Position numbers and translations under genes: made by a program. A stretch of 64,000 nucleotides of DNA from Actinomycetota bacterium (GTDB taxonomy: Bacteria; Actinomycetota; Actinomycetes; Nanopelagicales; Nanopelagicaceae), in assembly GCA_009698615.1 (NCBI GenBank), contig WLPU01000009.1:1-64000 (forward strand). The letters run 5' to 3'. Of this stretch, positions 41,860 through 52,735 are shown piece after piece (position 1 is the stretch's first letter; the number at the start of each line of letters is the position of its first letter). A model generated the notes under the pieces. That model ran no database searches. It was not told where the DNA came from and saw nothing but the letters and a program-made list of their open reading frames with translations.

Positions 41860-44800
41860 ATCTTTTCAACCAATGCAATAAGTCCAGCCTCATCCAATAA
41901 ATCTGCGGGACGATCTGTCACTCCAGTTGGCACGTAATGAAAAGCAGCACTGACTTGCGAAATATCGCATCCCGACAATTTGGCCCATGCCAGGCGATAC
42001 ATCGCCAATTGCACCGCAGCAGATTTTCCAAGAGTCTTGGACCCTGTCTTCCAATCTATGACCTCAAACCCAAGAGCTGTTGCATAAACAGCATCAATGC
42101 GTCCACGGACAAGGACGCCAGCAATTGTTGTCTCGAAGGGAACTTCTACTCGTACCGGAGTGCGAGCGGCAAAATCACTGGCAAGCCATGCGCTCTTGAG
42201 AACTTCAAGCGTTGAGTCATCCTCTAACGGATCTAGGTAATCTAAATATTCATCGCCAAAGAGAGTTGCTGCTTGCGTAAATTGACGCTCCACCCATAAG
42301 TGAAATGCAGTTCCACGGCGCGAGTACTCATCTTGTCCGCGAGGCATGGGCCGGCGAATAGTCAGAGCTAATTCTGAAGGATTTTCTTGCAACGAAACCA
42401 AGGTGGAAGTCGATAGCCTGCTGGGAAGAGCAACTTCAAAATCTGTCTTGTTTTTACCGAGTTGTTCATTGATGAGTGCTTGCGCATCTTCAATCCATGA
42501 ATTGATTTCGCTATCTGGCGAACTCACTAACGTATGAGCATCGCTTGAATCAACAAGCGCAATTGCTGCGTCAAATTCAGTACGATGATTGCCAAGTGGA
42601 TCACGTGGCCACTGCGCGCTCAAAGGATTTTCTAGTGATGGATTTCTTGCATCATCGGCTGGGCTTTGCATCTGGCTGAGCGCTTGACCACCATGTGTGC
42701 TTGCAACCTGAGAGATGAGTGCAAAAACTTCGCTGGGGGCAACCGCTGTGCTTCCACCTCTCCACCACGAAGTAGTACAGAGCAGATGTGTTTTGGCTCG
42801 AGTCACCGCCACATATGCCAGACGCATTTCTTCGCGCATCTTGATCTCGTCGACACATCGAGAACCAAAATCTTTTATTGCTTTGGATGCATCTGAATTT
42901 TTCGTGATGCCCTCCAAGCTAAATTGCGGAAGCTCGCGTGCGTCACCTCGTAATGGAAAAGGGATATGACGTTCATTTTTTAACCAGTTATCTGGATCAT
43001 TGTGGTTGACGCCAGGAAAGGTTCCTTCGGCAAGACCTGGTATCGCAACAGCGCTCCACTCTGCACCTTTGGCCATGTGCACCGTCAAAATCTGGATCAC
43101 ATCACTGCGCACCTCTGGCGCACCAACCTTGAGGCCACCTTCTTCTTCAGAGGCAACATCAAGCCAATCTAAGAATGATGTAATGGTGCCCCCGCTGCGT
43201 TCAAACTTAGATGCCTCATCCAAGAAGCGATCCAAATGTCTGCGACCTGATTGCGAGCCATCTCGCAAAATTAATTCAGTTTCTAATGAAAGATAATTCT
43301 CGATTTCACAGATTAAATCTGTAACTTGGCCGCCGGCCCGAGAGCGTAGGCGTCGAAGTTCGGATGCAAACTGAACAAGGCGCTGATATCCAATATCTGA
43401 AAAGTTAACAGCCTTCGCGCTATGAATTTCATCCAAAGTATCAATCAAAGATCCTGCAAATTGATCATCGGCCTCCAACTGATCAGGATTACCAGCGGCC
43501 ACCCGCATGATGAAAGTCTTTGAATCTGCATGGCTGGCTTTGGCTCTCTCGCGTGAAAAAGCCCCTAACGCTGCAACATCCCGAGGTCCTAAGTTGATTC
43601 GCGGACCAGTGAGGTGTCGCATCAAAGCAGCACCAGCATCTGGGTTTGTAATAACTTTCAGAAGCGTCACGACATCTGCAACTTCTGGCACATGAATAAG
43701 CCCACCGATGCCAATGACTTCCACAGGTAAATTCTGCTCTCTAAGTGCGCTTTCAATGACAGCAATTTGGCTGCGCTTTCTGACTAGAACTGCGAAAGTT
43801 TTTCCAGTTGATGGATCCCACAAATCTTTGAAGTACTCCGCAATCCCTTGCGCTTCGGCTTCGGCAGTTTCGTAAATTCCATACGCCAACTCTCCTGCGC
43901 CAGCGCCTGGTCTTGCCTCAAGTTGAACAACTTGTCGTCCGTTGCTTTGCCGAATCACATCTGAGATCGCATTTGCTGCCTGCAAAATAATGGTGTCGTT
44001 GCGAAAGGTAGTAGGCAGGGAGAATTGTTGCTCACCAGTTTGATCTGAATTCTTCGGAAAGTACTTACTAAAGGAGGCCATGGTGCCAGCTGATGCCCCG
44101 CGCCATGTGTAGATCGCTTGGGAGGGATCACCTACGGCCATTACCGGGTGGCCGTCTCCAAACAACGATGAAAGCATGCGCACTTGTGATTGCGAGGTGT
44201 CTTGATATTCATCGAGCAGAACAACTTTATATTTTCCTCGCTCTAATTGACCGACATCTGAAAAGTCTTCGCAGATGTCAGCTGCCAAAGCCATTTGATC
44301 ATCAAAAGAAAGTTCACCACTTGCTTTGCGTCTTTGCATAAATGTTTCAACCATCGGAAGCAAAGAAGTGCGTTGTTGCATCGCGCGAGCTACCGCGCGG
44401 ACCTCATCATTTTTAGCACCAGCAAGCAGTTGAAGTTGGTCATAGATGCGAAGGTCAATATCAACTATGTCACTTGCTTTTACCTGGTGTTCGAGCATGA
44501 GTTTAGAAAGTCCAAGCAAGTCTTTAATGACAGTGCTGACTGCGCTTTGATTGCGATAGCCGTCATCAGACCAATTGCGAACTACATCGGAGGCAATTTG
44601 CCACATCGCTGCTTCACCTAATGGCTGGGCATCTGCATCAATTCCACATCGAATTGCATGCTCGCTAAGGAGCTTGCCCGCATAAGAATGATATGTAGTC
44701 ACAGAAGTAGAATTAGACGTTCCTTTCGCAACTAACCCAATGGCGCTGAGCTGGCGCAGACGGCGGCGAATACGAGCAGAAAGCTCACCTGCTGCCTTGC

Positions 44801-45050
44801 GGGTAAAGGTGAGACCGAGTATTTCATCGGGCTTGGCAAGTTCGTTTGCCACCAAATAGAGAACGCGATTGCTCATTGTTTCTGTCTTACCAGAACCTGC
44901 TCCAGCAATAACAACTGCAGGCTCGAGTGGATTGCTGCGGGCGGAAATAATGCGTGATTGATGGGGAGTAATTGGCTTAATTTGATCGCCAAACTTCTCT
45001 TGCAGCTTTGCAATAATTTCTTCGGGTGAATACTTCTCGTTGAAATTCAC
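41856..45050 (-). CDS. adnB: ATP-dependent helicase/nuclease, AdnB-like
   Basis: UvrD helicase (GAGSGKTETMSNRV, LLDEYQDTSQSQ) with C-terminal RecB-type nuclease (GRIDAVYATALGFEVIDWKTG). Confidence 0.88.
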   Translation of the reverse strand: MNFNEKYSPEEIIAKLQEKFGDQIKPITPHQSRIISARSNPLEPAVVIAGAGSGKTETMSNRVLYLVANELAKPDEILGLTFTRKAAGELSARIRRRLRQLSAIGLVAKGTSNSTSVTTYHSYAGKLLSEHAIRCGIDADAQPLGEAAMWQIASDVVRNWSDDGYRNQSAVSTVIKDLLGLSKLMLEHQVKASDIVDIDLRIYDQLQLLAGAKNDEVRAVARAMQQRTSLLPMVETFMQRRKASGELSFDDQMALAADICEDFSDVGQLERGKYKVVLLDEYQDTSQSQVRMLSSLFGDGHPVMAVGDPSQAIYTWRGASAGTMASFSKYFPKNSDQTGEQQFSLPTTFRNDTIILQAANAISDVIRQSNGRQVVQLEARPGAGAGELAYGIYETAEAEAQGIAEYFKDLWDPSTGKTFAVLVRKRSQIAVIESALREQNLPVEVIGIGGLIHVPEVADVVTLLKVITNPDAGAALMRHLTGPRINLGPRDVAALGAFSRERAKASHADSKTFIMRVAAGNPDQLEADDQFAGSLIDTLDEIHSAKAVNFSDIGYQRLVQFASELRRLRSRAGGQVTDLICEIENYLSLETELILRDGSQSGRRHLDRFLDEASKFERSGGTITSFLDWLDVASEEEGGLKVGAPEVRSDVIQILTVHMAKGAEWSAVAIPGLAEGTFPGVNHNDPDNWLKNERHIPFPLRGDARELPQFSLEGITKNSDASKAIKDFGSRCVDEIKMREEMRLAYVAVTRAKTHLLCTTSWWRGGSTAVAPSEVFALISQVASTHGGQALSQMQSPADDARNPSLENPLSAQWPRDPLGNHRTEFDAAIALVDSSDAHTLVSSPDSEINSWIEDAQALINEQLGKNKTDFEVALPSRLSTSTLVSLQENPSELALTIRRPMPRGQDEYSRRGTAFHLWVERQFTQAATLFGDEYLDYLDPLEDDSTLEVLKSAWLASDFAARTPVRVEVPFETTIAGVLVRGRIDAVYATALGFEVIDWKTGSKTLGKSAAVQLAMYRLAWAKLSGCDISQVSAAFHYVPTGVTDRPADLLDEAGLIALVEKI

Positions 45051-48000
45051 TCGATCACCGTGCGTCCATCACTTTGTACGGGACAAGAATTGCGCACCGC
45101 ACAGCCTTTGCACCGTTTGTTAATTGCTGCAAGAAAAGTAGCGCCGCCCATTCCTTCAGCAATTCCGGTAATAGTTTTCTTAGTCTCCGCGACATCAATC
45201 TCATGCTGGGGGCGAATAGTTGGAGTTTTCTTTGTCGTTCCCAGATAAACCAATTCAGATCCAGCACTTACTTTTCCTTCTGCAAAACCGCCCTCGAGAA
45301 CGCCAAGTTGATAACTGGCTAATTGAAGATTCTTTTTGGCCTCTTCCTTGGTGATGGCTTGAGAACTTGTTTTGAAATCTATAATAAATAAAGAACCATC
45401 AGCCTCTACTTCAAGACGATCCACGCTTCCAATAATTCGTGCACGCCCAAGTTTGATGTCAAAACGAAGTTCAGCACCAGCAATAGTTCGAGTTGAATCT
45501 TCGTGGTAGGAAACAAACTTGTTCAGCATCTCTACTGCATTTTCGAGGGCAGAATTACTCACCCACCCAGAATTAGGATCGATTAACTTCCAGGAGTTCC
45601 TGAGGTTGGCAATCAAATCTTCTTTGGTTGTCCCCGGTTCCTTCACCATCTTTGCTGCAAAGGCGTGAATGGCCGAACCTAATACTTGAGCACTACTATC
45701 TCCGTCTGTGCCACCATTGTTTTGCAAAAACCATTTGACTCCACATTCAAGAAAAGATTCTGCGCCGCTAGGTGAAACGACAACTTCCATCTCTGGCGCC
45801 ACAACAGGGCTGTCAGTGCTCAATGGGACTGACCCGACCCAGCTTTGCGGATCTGCAAGGAAAATAGATTCGGCCTGAAGTTTCTTCAACAAAGAAGCAG
45901 CTTCCTGGGACTTTTCACCTCTTAAGTGACTACGCAATTCAGCAACTAACGCTGGTGTTGTAATCGGGCGAGGAACTTGGGTAATAACTGGGTTCTCGTC
46001 ATCGGTCTTATTGACCATCACTTCAATTGCCTCGAAAAATTGTGAGGGTTCTTCGTCATCCCTATGAACTGCAGTAATAAACAGTTGGGAACGCGCACGG
46101 GTCAGAGCCACATGAAATAGGCGTTCTTCATCTTGCAACAATCCTGCCGATGCAATGACATCCAGTTGTTCGCGCGGAATATCGGGGTGGCGTTGTCTTT
46201 CCACTAATCGCTCAGCTCCAAGAAGCGAGCTACGTTGCTTTAAATTAGGCCAGATGCCTTCTTGTAATCCCGCTATAGCAACGATCTCCCATTCGCGACC
46301 TTTAGCGCTATGGACAGTAAGAATTTCTACAAAATCTGGGCGAACTCCTTTTGCAGTGATCACATCCCCAGCAATATCTTCTGCTGTTATTTCTTGAATA
46401 AAAGCCGCTGGCCCAGAACCTGGAAAACGTTCTGCAAATCTTTGTGCTGATTCGAATAGTTGAATCATTGCATCCAGGTCGCGATCTGCCGCTGCTCCTC
46501 GGATCCCGGGGCGAAGTGCTTGATTGCGCCAGGCCACGGAAAGTTTTTGATCATCACTTGTCACTGCGTTTTCCCAAATCATCCAGAGAAGCTCATCGGC
46601 ATGAGCAGTTTTCTTTCGCGCAACACTGCGCGCTTTCTTGAGCAGGTCATGGATTCGCTGTAAGGCTTGTGCTCCTTCTATAAAAATTTCTCCAGTTTCT
46701 ATTGCATCGAGTAATAGTTGAGTGCCACTTCGATCATCGCCTTCTTGGCGAGCAGCAATGAGAGCGCGTCGCATTCGTCGAATCGAAATCGAATCGGCGC
46801 CACCAAATTCGCTGAGCAAGAGTTTTTCTGCAGCATCCAGAGTCAAGAGTTTGGGGTTAATCGCAATACGCGCCAACAGTAAGAAGGGCGTAATTGCAGG
46901 ATTGCCAGCCAAAGCTTGCATTGCGGTGGCTACTGGAATCGATACTTGTGCAAAAGCCCGTCTCAGTGCCGTTGCACTCACTCCTGGGGTTCGCAAAATG
47001 ACTGCCATCTGGGAATACGCAATGCCTTCACGCAGATGCGCACTTCTAAATTGATGAGCGATAAAGGCCGCTTCTTCGCTTCCAGAACGAAAGCGATCCA
47101 CCCGCACAATGGATTGACCATCGATGGCGCAGGTGCGTTTTCGAGTATGTGGGGCGCCTCTAAAATATTTCACATACTCGCTTCCAACATCAAAGATTGC
47201 TGGCGCGCTGCGAAATCCCAGATTCAAAACTATTTCTTTAGAACGATAGGGATCTAGTGCGGCTGATAGTCCATCGGGATCAGCGCCACGAAATCGGCCA
47301 ACTGCCGAATCTGCGTCCGCACATATGATCACATCGCCTCCTGCAAGAAGTGAAAGCAACTCTCGTTGTGCGGGATCACTTTCTTGAAATTCATCAACCA
47401 TGATCGTTGCAAATCGCTCTCTTAATTGAGCCAAGAGTTCAGGATTTCGCTTGAGGTGTACAGATGCTCGAGAGACAAGTTCGGATGGATCAATGCGTAA
47501 CTTGGAATCAGAAGCGCTTATTTCTCGCATCACCATCGAGTTTAAGTAACGCTGCCAAAACTTTGCGGCGGCCGCCCAGTATTTTTCATTCTCTGCAAGT
47601 CCAAGTTGCTCTAGCTCTGTCGGTCCTATTCCACGTTCAGCGGCGCGCAAAATCAAATCTCGAAGTTCGCGCGCAAATCCATTTGTTCTCAGCGCAGCAT
47701 GGAGATCTTCTGGCCATTCGCGATTGCCATCTGAAATATCACCTTGTAGTAAATCTTTAATATAACTTTCCTGCTCCGGTCCGCTCAGCAGAATTGGTTC
47801 GGGGTCTTGCGCATCAGCCTTCATTTTCAGAATTGAAAAGGCGAGTGAATGAAAGGTACGCGCTAGCGGTTCGAACATTGTTTTGGTTGTTCGCAATGCA
47901 ATCGCATCACGTAGCTCACTCGCCCGTTCGCGACCATATGTAAGGAGCAAGATTGAATCTGGATTTTGCCCATCGCTTATGCGTGAAAGTGCGGCATGTA

Positions 48001-48169
48001 TTAAGACTGTAGTTTTTCCAGTACCAGGGCCGCCCATGACAACCAGCGGTGATCCACGATGAGCAATGACCGATTGTTGATCTGGCGAAAAAGGTATCTC
48101 GCGAAAGGCCAAGGGTCGTCTAATGAGCTTGGCGCCCTCACCTTTGGCTTGCTTACTCACACCGCTCAT
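45047..48169 (-). CDS. adnA: ATP-dependent helicase/nuclease, AdnA-like with Cys-ligated nuclease
   Basis: GGPGTGKTTVLIHAAL; DEFQESDP; nuclease GSVDRLEVEADGSLFIIDFKTSS; Cys at FLECGVKWF and CKGCAVRNSCPVQ consistent with Fe-S nuclease; 4-nt overlap with adnB. Confidence 0.88.
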   Translation of the reverse strand: MSGVSKQAKGEGAKLIRRPLAFREIPFSPDQQSVIAHRGSPLVVMGGPGTGKTTVLIHAALSRISDGQNPDSILLLTYGRERASELRDAIALRTTKTMFEPLARTFHSLAFSILKMKADAQDPEPILLSGPEQESYIKDLLQGDISDGNREWPEDLHAALRTNGFARELRDLILRAAERGIGPTELEQLGLAENEKYWAAAAKFWQRYLNSMVMREISASDSKLRIDPSELVSRASVHLKRNPELLAQLRERFATIMVDEFQESDPAQRELLSLLAGGDVIICADADSAVGRFRGADPDGLSAALDPYRSKEIVLNLGFRSAPAIFDVGSEYVKYFRGAPHTRKRTCAIDGQSIVRVDRFRSGSEEAAFIAHQFRSAHLREGIAYSQMAVILRTPGVSATALRRAFAQVSIPVATAMQALAGNPAITPFLLLARIAINPKLLTLDAAEKLLLSEFGGADSISIRRMRRALIAARQEGDDRSGTQLLLDAIETGEIFIEGAQALQRIHDLLKKARSVARKKTAHADELLWMIWENAVTSDDQKLSVAWRNQALRPGIRGAAADRDLDAMIQLFESAQRFAERFPGSGPAAFIQEITAEDIAGDVITAKGVRPDFVEILTVHSAKGREWEIVAIAGLQEGIWPNLKQRSSLLGAERLVERQRHPDIPREQLDVIASAGLLQDEERLFHVALTRARSQLFITAVHRDDEEPSQFFEAIEVMVNKTDDENPVITQVPRPITTPALVAELRSHLRGEKSQEAASLLKKLQAESIFLADPQSWVGSVPLSTDSPVVAPEMEVVVSPSGAESFLECGVKWFLQNNGGTDGDSSAQVLGSAIHAFAAKMVKEPGTTKEDLIANLRNSWKLIDPNSGWVSNSALENAVEMLNKFVSYHEDSTRTIAGAELRFDIKLGRARIIGSVDRLEVEADGSLFIIDFKTSSQAITKEEAKKNLQLASYQLGVLEGGFAEGKVSAGSELVYLGTTKKTPTIRPQHEIDVAETKKTITGIAEGMGGATFLAAINKRCKGCAVRNSCPVQSDGRTVIE

Positions 48170-48200
48170 TCAACCTGAAAGCGGTGACATTGCGCAGTAT

Positions 48201-50099
48201 CTAGCTCTGGTTGGCCTTTTTTGCTCGAGAAGTGGCGCGTGCGCGATCGGATCCATCGAGAACGAGCTTTCGGATGCGCACAACAGCTGGTGTTACCTCA
48301 ACGCATTCATCTTCACGACAAAATTCGAGTGCGCCTTCCATGTTGAGTTTCTTGGGCGGAATTAAGCGCTCAGTTTCATCGGTACCCGAAGCACGCATAT
48401 TCGTGAGCTTCTTTTCGCGAACACAGTTAACGTCCATATCTTCAGATCGAGAGTTTTCGCCAATAACCATGCCTTCATACACTTCATCACCAGGTTCTAC
48501 GAAAATGCTTCCACGATCTTGAGTCCCATAGAGTGCATAAGAAGTAACCGTGCCCATGCGATCTGAAACTAGTGATCCGGTAGAGCGAGTACGAATATCG
48601 CCGTGCCATGGTTCGTAACCATCGAATACGTGGTGAAGCAAACCTGTACCGCGAGTTTCTGTAAGGAACTCAGTACGGAAACCAATTAATCCTCGCGATG
48701 GAACGCGGTAATCAAGACGAACCCAACCGGTACCGTGATTAACCATTTGAACCATACGTCCTTTACGAAGTGCCATTAACTGAGTGAGTACACCTAAGTA
48801 CTCCTCCGGCGCATCAATGGTGAGAGATTCCATTGGCTCATTTGTCTTGCCGTCAATAATTTTAATAACTACTTGCGGCTTCCCGACTGTAAGTTCAAAT
48901 CCTTCGCGCTTCATGATTTCAACAAGTACTGCGAGCTGAAGTTCTCCTCGTCCTTGAACTTCCCACGTATCTGGACGTTCGGTATTGAGAACGCGCAATG
49001 AAACGTTACCTACCAACTCAGAATCCAAACGACTCTTTACTTGGCGAGCGGTGAGCTTGCTTCCGCTCTTTCCAGCAAGAGGTGATGTGTTGATACCAAT
49101 TGTCATCGAAATTGATGGCTCATCAACGATGATCAGCGGTAGCGCCACGGGATTTTCGTTGTCGGCAAGTGTTTCGCCCAAAGTGATTGTCTCGATACCC
49201 GCAACAGCGATGATGTCGCCTGGATATGCTTCTTGGGCAGGGACGCGCTCTAATGCTTCAGTAATGAGAAGTTCCGAAATCTTGACGCGCTCCATAGTTC
49301 CATCAGTCTTAATCCATGTAACTTGCTGACCTTTCTTAATGACACCTTCGCGCACACGACACAGCGCTAAGCGACCAAGAAATGGTGAAGAGTCAAGGTT
49401 GGTGACGTGTGCTTGCAAAGGTGCACCTTCGTGATAAACCGGCGCTGGGATTGCAGAAAAGATTGTGTCGAATAAGACATCGAGGTTTTCTTCCTCAGGC
49501 ATTCCACCATCTGCAGGACGAGTAAGAGATGCACGACCTGCTTTCGCGGATGCGTAGACAACGGGAAATTCAATCTGAGTTTCATCTGCATCTAAGTCAA
49601 GAAACAACTCGTATGTCTCATCGACAACTTCAGCAATTCGTGAGTCAGGGCGGTCAACTTTGTTAATGAGCAAAATAACTGGCAGGTTTTTTTCCAACGC
49701 CTTACGCAAGACGAAACGAGTCTGCGGAAGTGGACCTTCTGAGGCATCCACAAGCAAAATTACTCCGTCAACCATTTCAAGCCCGCGCTCAACTTCGCCA
49801 CCGAAGTCAGCGTGTCCTGGAGTATCAATAATGTTGACGATTGTGTTTCCGCGCTTCACCGCGGTGTTCTTGGCAAGAATCGTGATGCCTTTTTCGCGTT
49901 CCAAGTCCATTGAGTCCATCATGCGCTCTTGGCCCTCACCTTGCTTTTTGTAAGCAGCAAAGGCACCTGACTGCCATAACATGGCATCAACCAAAGTGGT
50001 CTTGCCATGATCTACGTGGGCGATGATCGCAACGTTACGTAAATCGTCCCGAGTCTTCTTGGGCAGGCCAGCTAAATGGGCAGTTGATGCTTTAGACAT
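48201..50099 (-). CDS. typA: Translational GTPase TypA/BipA
   Basis: RNVAIIAHVDHGKTTLVDAMLWQSG, ERGLEMVDGVILLVDASEGPLPQTRFVLRKAL, full-length 632 aa. Confidence 0.96.
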   Translation of the reverse strand: MSKASTAHLAGLPKKTRDDLRNVAIIAHVDHGKTTLVDAMLWQSGAFAAYKKQGEGQERMMDSMDLEREKGITILAKNTAVKRGNTIVNIIDTPGHADFGGEVERGLEMVDGVILLVDASEGPLPQTRFVLRKALEKNLPVILLINKVDRPDSRIAEVVDETYELFLDLDADETQIEFPVVYASAKAGRASLTRPADGGMPEEENLDVLFDTIFSAIPAPVYHEGAPLQAHVTNLDSSPFLGRLALCRVREGVIKKGQQVTWIKTDGTMERVKISELLITEALERVPAQEAYPGDIIAVAGIETITLGETLADNENPVALPLIIVDEPSISMTIGINTSPLAGKSGSKLTARQVKSRLDSELVGNVSLRVLNTERPDTWEVQGRGELQLAVLVEIMKREGFELTVGKPQVVIKIIDGKTNEPMESLTIDAPEEYLGVLTQLMALRKGRMVQMVNHGTGWVRLDYRVPSRGLIGFRTEFLTETRGTGLLHHVFDGYEPWHGDIRTRSTGSLVSDRMGTVTSYALYGTQDRGSIFVEPGDEVYEGMVIGENSRSEDMDVNCVREKKLTNMRASGTDETERLIPPKKLNMEGALEFCREDECVEVTPAVVRIRKLVLDGSDRARATSRAKKANQS

Positions 50100-50254
50100 T
50101 GAACTTTGACTCCAGACTAGTGTGCTCCGGAAGATGTCAACGGCAGCGGGCGAACAATAGCATTAAGCACGAATAACTCTTAAATCGCGTGACTTTTACG
50201 CGCAACTAATGATTAGATTGCTAAGAGAATTCCAAAACAATTAAGGGGCACCCA

Positions 50255-51607
50255 ATGACCAATCCAGTTGCTGATCCTGCAAAAGGGGCGCAAGTTTATG
50301 CCGCAGATCGCGCACATGTATTTCATTCTTGGTCTGCTCAAGCACAGATCACGCCCATCCCTGTCGCTGGTGCCCAAGGCTCGTATTTCTGGGATTACGA
50401 CGGAAAGAAATATCTGGATTTTTCATGTCAATTGGTTTTTACAAATATTGGTCATCAGCATCCAAAAGTCGTAAAAGCAATTCAAGAACAAGCTGCAGTC
50501 CTGACAACCATCGCTCCACAACATGCCAACACGGCACGTAACGAAGCGGCGGCACGCATCATTGAATTAGCAGGATCAAAATTTGAAAAAGTATTCTTCA
50601 CAAATGCTGGAGCAGATGCAGTTGAAAATGCTATCCGAATGGCACGCCTGCACACTGGTAAACAAAAGATTTTTTCAACTTATCGTTCTTATCATGGCAA
50701 CACTGGTGCTGCGATTAGTGCGACGGGTGATCCTCGTAGATTTCCCAATGAGAATGCAATTGGCCACGTGCACTTCTGGGGCCCATATCTTTATCGCTCA
50801 GCCTTCTGGGCAAAAGATGAAGAAGAAGAATGTCAGCGGGCGCTTGAGCACCTAGAGCAAACAATTATTTTCGAAGGGTCTAAAACTGTTGCTGCAATTC
50901 TCCTTGAATCAGTGCCCGGAACAGCCGGAATACTTGTCCCACCTAAAGGCTATCTCGAAGGTGTACGTGCGCTTTGCGATAAGTACGAAATTCTTTGGAT
51001 TGCAGATGAAGTGATGGCTGGATTTGGGCGCACTGGTAAGTGGTTTGCATATGCGCACTCAACAGTAGAGCCAGATTTGATCGCCTTTGCCAAAGGTATT
51101 ACATCTGGCTACATCCCACTTGGCGGAGTAGTAATTCCTAACTACATTGCAAAGACATTTGATGATCGCGTATTTCCTGGTGGGCTGACATATTCTGGAC
51201 ATCCGTTGGCATGCGCTACTGCAGTGGCAACAATCGATGCCATGAAAGAAGAACGCATGGTCGAAAATGCCGCACACATCGGAGAAACGATTCTTGGTCC
51301 TGGACTTCGTGAATTGGCGAAGAAGCACAAAGTTATTGGTGATGTCAGAGGCGCAGGTGTTTTCTGGGGCATGGATATCGTGACAGATCGCCAATCTCGC
51401 ACCCCTATTGCTCCATACGGTGCTTCAAGCACAGCTATGAATGAATTAATTGCTGCATGTAAGAAGAATGGGCTGATGCCCTTTCCAAACTTTAACCGTT
51501 TGCACATGACGCCACCGTGCAATATTTCCGAAGCTGATGCTCGCCTTGGTTTAGAAATGTTGGATAAGGCACTTTCCGAAATTGCAAAACACTACACAGG
51601 TGCGTAA
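50255..51607 (+). CDS. Class III PLP-dependent aminotransferase
   Basis: GSYFWDYDGKKYLDFSCQLVFTNIGHQHPKV; DEVMAGFGRTGKWFA; FAKGITSGYIPLGGV (PLP Lys). Confidence 0.93.
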   Translation: MTNPVADPAKGAQVYAADRAHVFHSWSAQAQITPIPVAGAQGSYFWDYDGKKYLDFSCQLVFTNIGHQHPKVVKAIQEQAAVLTTIAPQHANTARNEAAARIIELAGSKFEKVFFTNAGADAVENAIRMARLHTGKQKIFSTYRSYHGNTGAAISATGDPRRFPNENAIGHVHFWGPYLYRSAFWAKDEEEECQRALEHLEQTIIFEGSKTVAAILLESVPGTAGILVPPKGYLEGVRALCDKYEILWIADEVMAGFGRTGKWFAYAHSTVEPDLIAFAKGITSGYIPLGGVVIPNYIAKTFDDRVFPGGLTYSGHPLACATAVATIDAMKEERMVENAAHIGETILGPGLRELAKKHKVIGDVRGAGVFWGMDIVTDRQSRTPIAPYGASSTAMNELIAACKKNGLMPFPNFNRLHMTPPCNISEADARLGLEMLDKALSEIAKHYTGA

Positions 51608-51610
51608 GAA

Positions 51611-52684
51611 CTAAACGTTGAACCTAAACTCAACAACATCCCCATCATGCATGATGTAATCCTTGCCCTCCATGCGGACTTTTCCGTGAGCTTTCGCCTC
51701 AGCCATGGAGCCTGTAGAAACTAAATCTTCAAAAGAAACAATCTCGGCTTTGATAAATCCTTTTTGGAAATCAGTGTGGATTACTCCGGCAGCCATAGGT
51801 GCGGTGTCGCCGACATGAATTGTCCAGGCGCGCGCTTCTTTGGGACCGGCTGTTAAATAAGTTTGAAGCCCCAGAGTTCTAAAGCCCACATGCGCCAACG
51901 TCGCAAGTCCTGGCTCTTTGAGTCCGATGGATTCAAGAAGTTCGAGAGCATCTTCATCGCTGAGCTCTGCAAGTTCTGCCTCAGTTTTCGCATCAAGGAA
52001 AATCGCTTCAGCCGGTGCCACCAGGGCGGCGAGCTTGGCTCGTAACGCCGTATCATTGAGTTCTGCTGCATCGACGTTAAAAACATAGAGGAATGGTTTT
52101 GCAGTCATCAGTTGTAATTCTGCAATGAGGGAAAGATCAACTTTACTGCTCGAGAGTGGTTTACCGTCATTGAGAATCTTCTCTGCCTCTTTAACCGCAT
52201 CTACAACATGTTGACGATCTTTGTTAGTTCGAGCCTCTTTTTCGATTCTAGGCAAAGCTTTTTCGATTGTTTGCAAATCTGCGAGCGCTAATTCAGTATT
52301 AATAATTTCCATATCGCTGGCGGGATCAACGCGACCTTCAACGTGAACGACATCGCCATCGTTGAATACGCGGATGACCTGACAAATCGCATCGGTTTCG
52401 CGAATGTTTGCCAAAAACTTATTTCCAAGACCGGCACCTTCTGATGCACCCTTAACAATTCCTGCAATATCCACGAACGAAACTACTGCGGGCAAGATTG
52501 CTTGAGATCCAAAAATCTCTGCCAGCTTGGCTAGCCGAGGATCTGGGACACCGACCACGCCAACATTGGGCTCAATAGTGGCGAAGGGATAGTTGGCCGC
52601 AAGCACGTTGTTTTTGGTGAGGGCATTAAAAAGGGTGGACTTACCCACATTGGGCATGCCGACGATTCCGATTGAGAGGCTCAC
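51611..52684 (-). CDS. ychF: Ribosome-binding ATPase YchF
   Basis: [45 protein letters not shown]-terminal TGS domain. Confidence 0.97.
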   Translation of the reverse strand: MSLSIGIVGMPNVGKSTLFNALTKNNVLAANYPFATIEPNVGVVGVPDPRLAKLAEIFGSQAILPAVVSFVDIAGIVKGASEGAGLGNKFLANIRETDAICQVIRVFNDGDVVHVEGRVDPASDMEIINTELALADLQTIEKALPRIEKEARTNKDRQHVVDAVKEAEKILNDGKPLSSSKVDLSLIAELQLMTAKPFLYVFNVDAAELNDTALRAKLAALVAPAEAIFLDAKTEAELAELSDEDALELLESIGLKEPGLATLAHVGFRTLGLQTYLTAGPKEARAWTIHVGDTAPMAAGVIHTDFQKGFIKAEIVSFEDLVSTGSMAEAKAHGKVRMEGKDYIMHDGDVVEFRFNV

Positions 52685-52735
52685 AAGGAGTAGAGCCTAC
52701 GGTGCTTCGTCAGTGGTTCCTGCCACGATAAGCCC

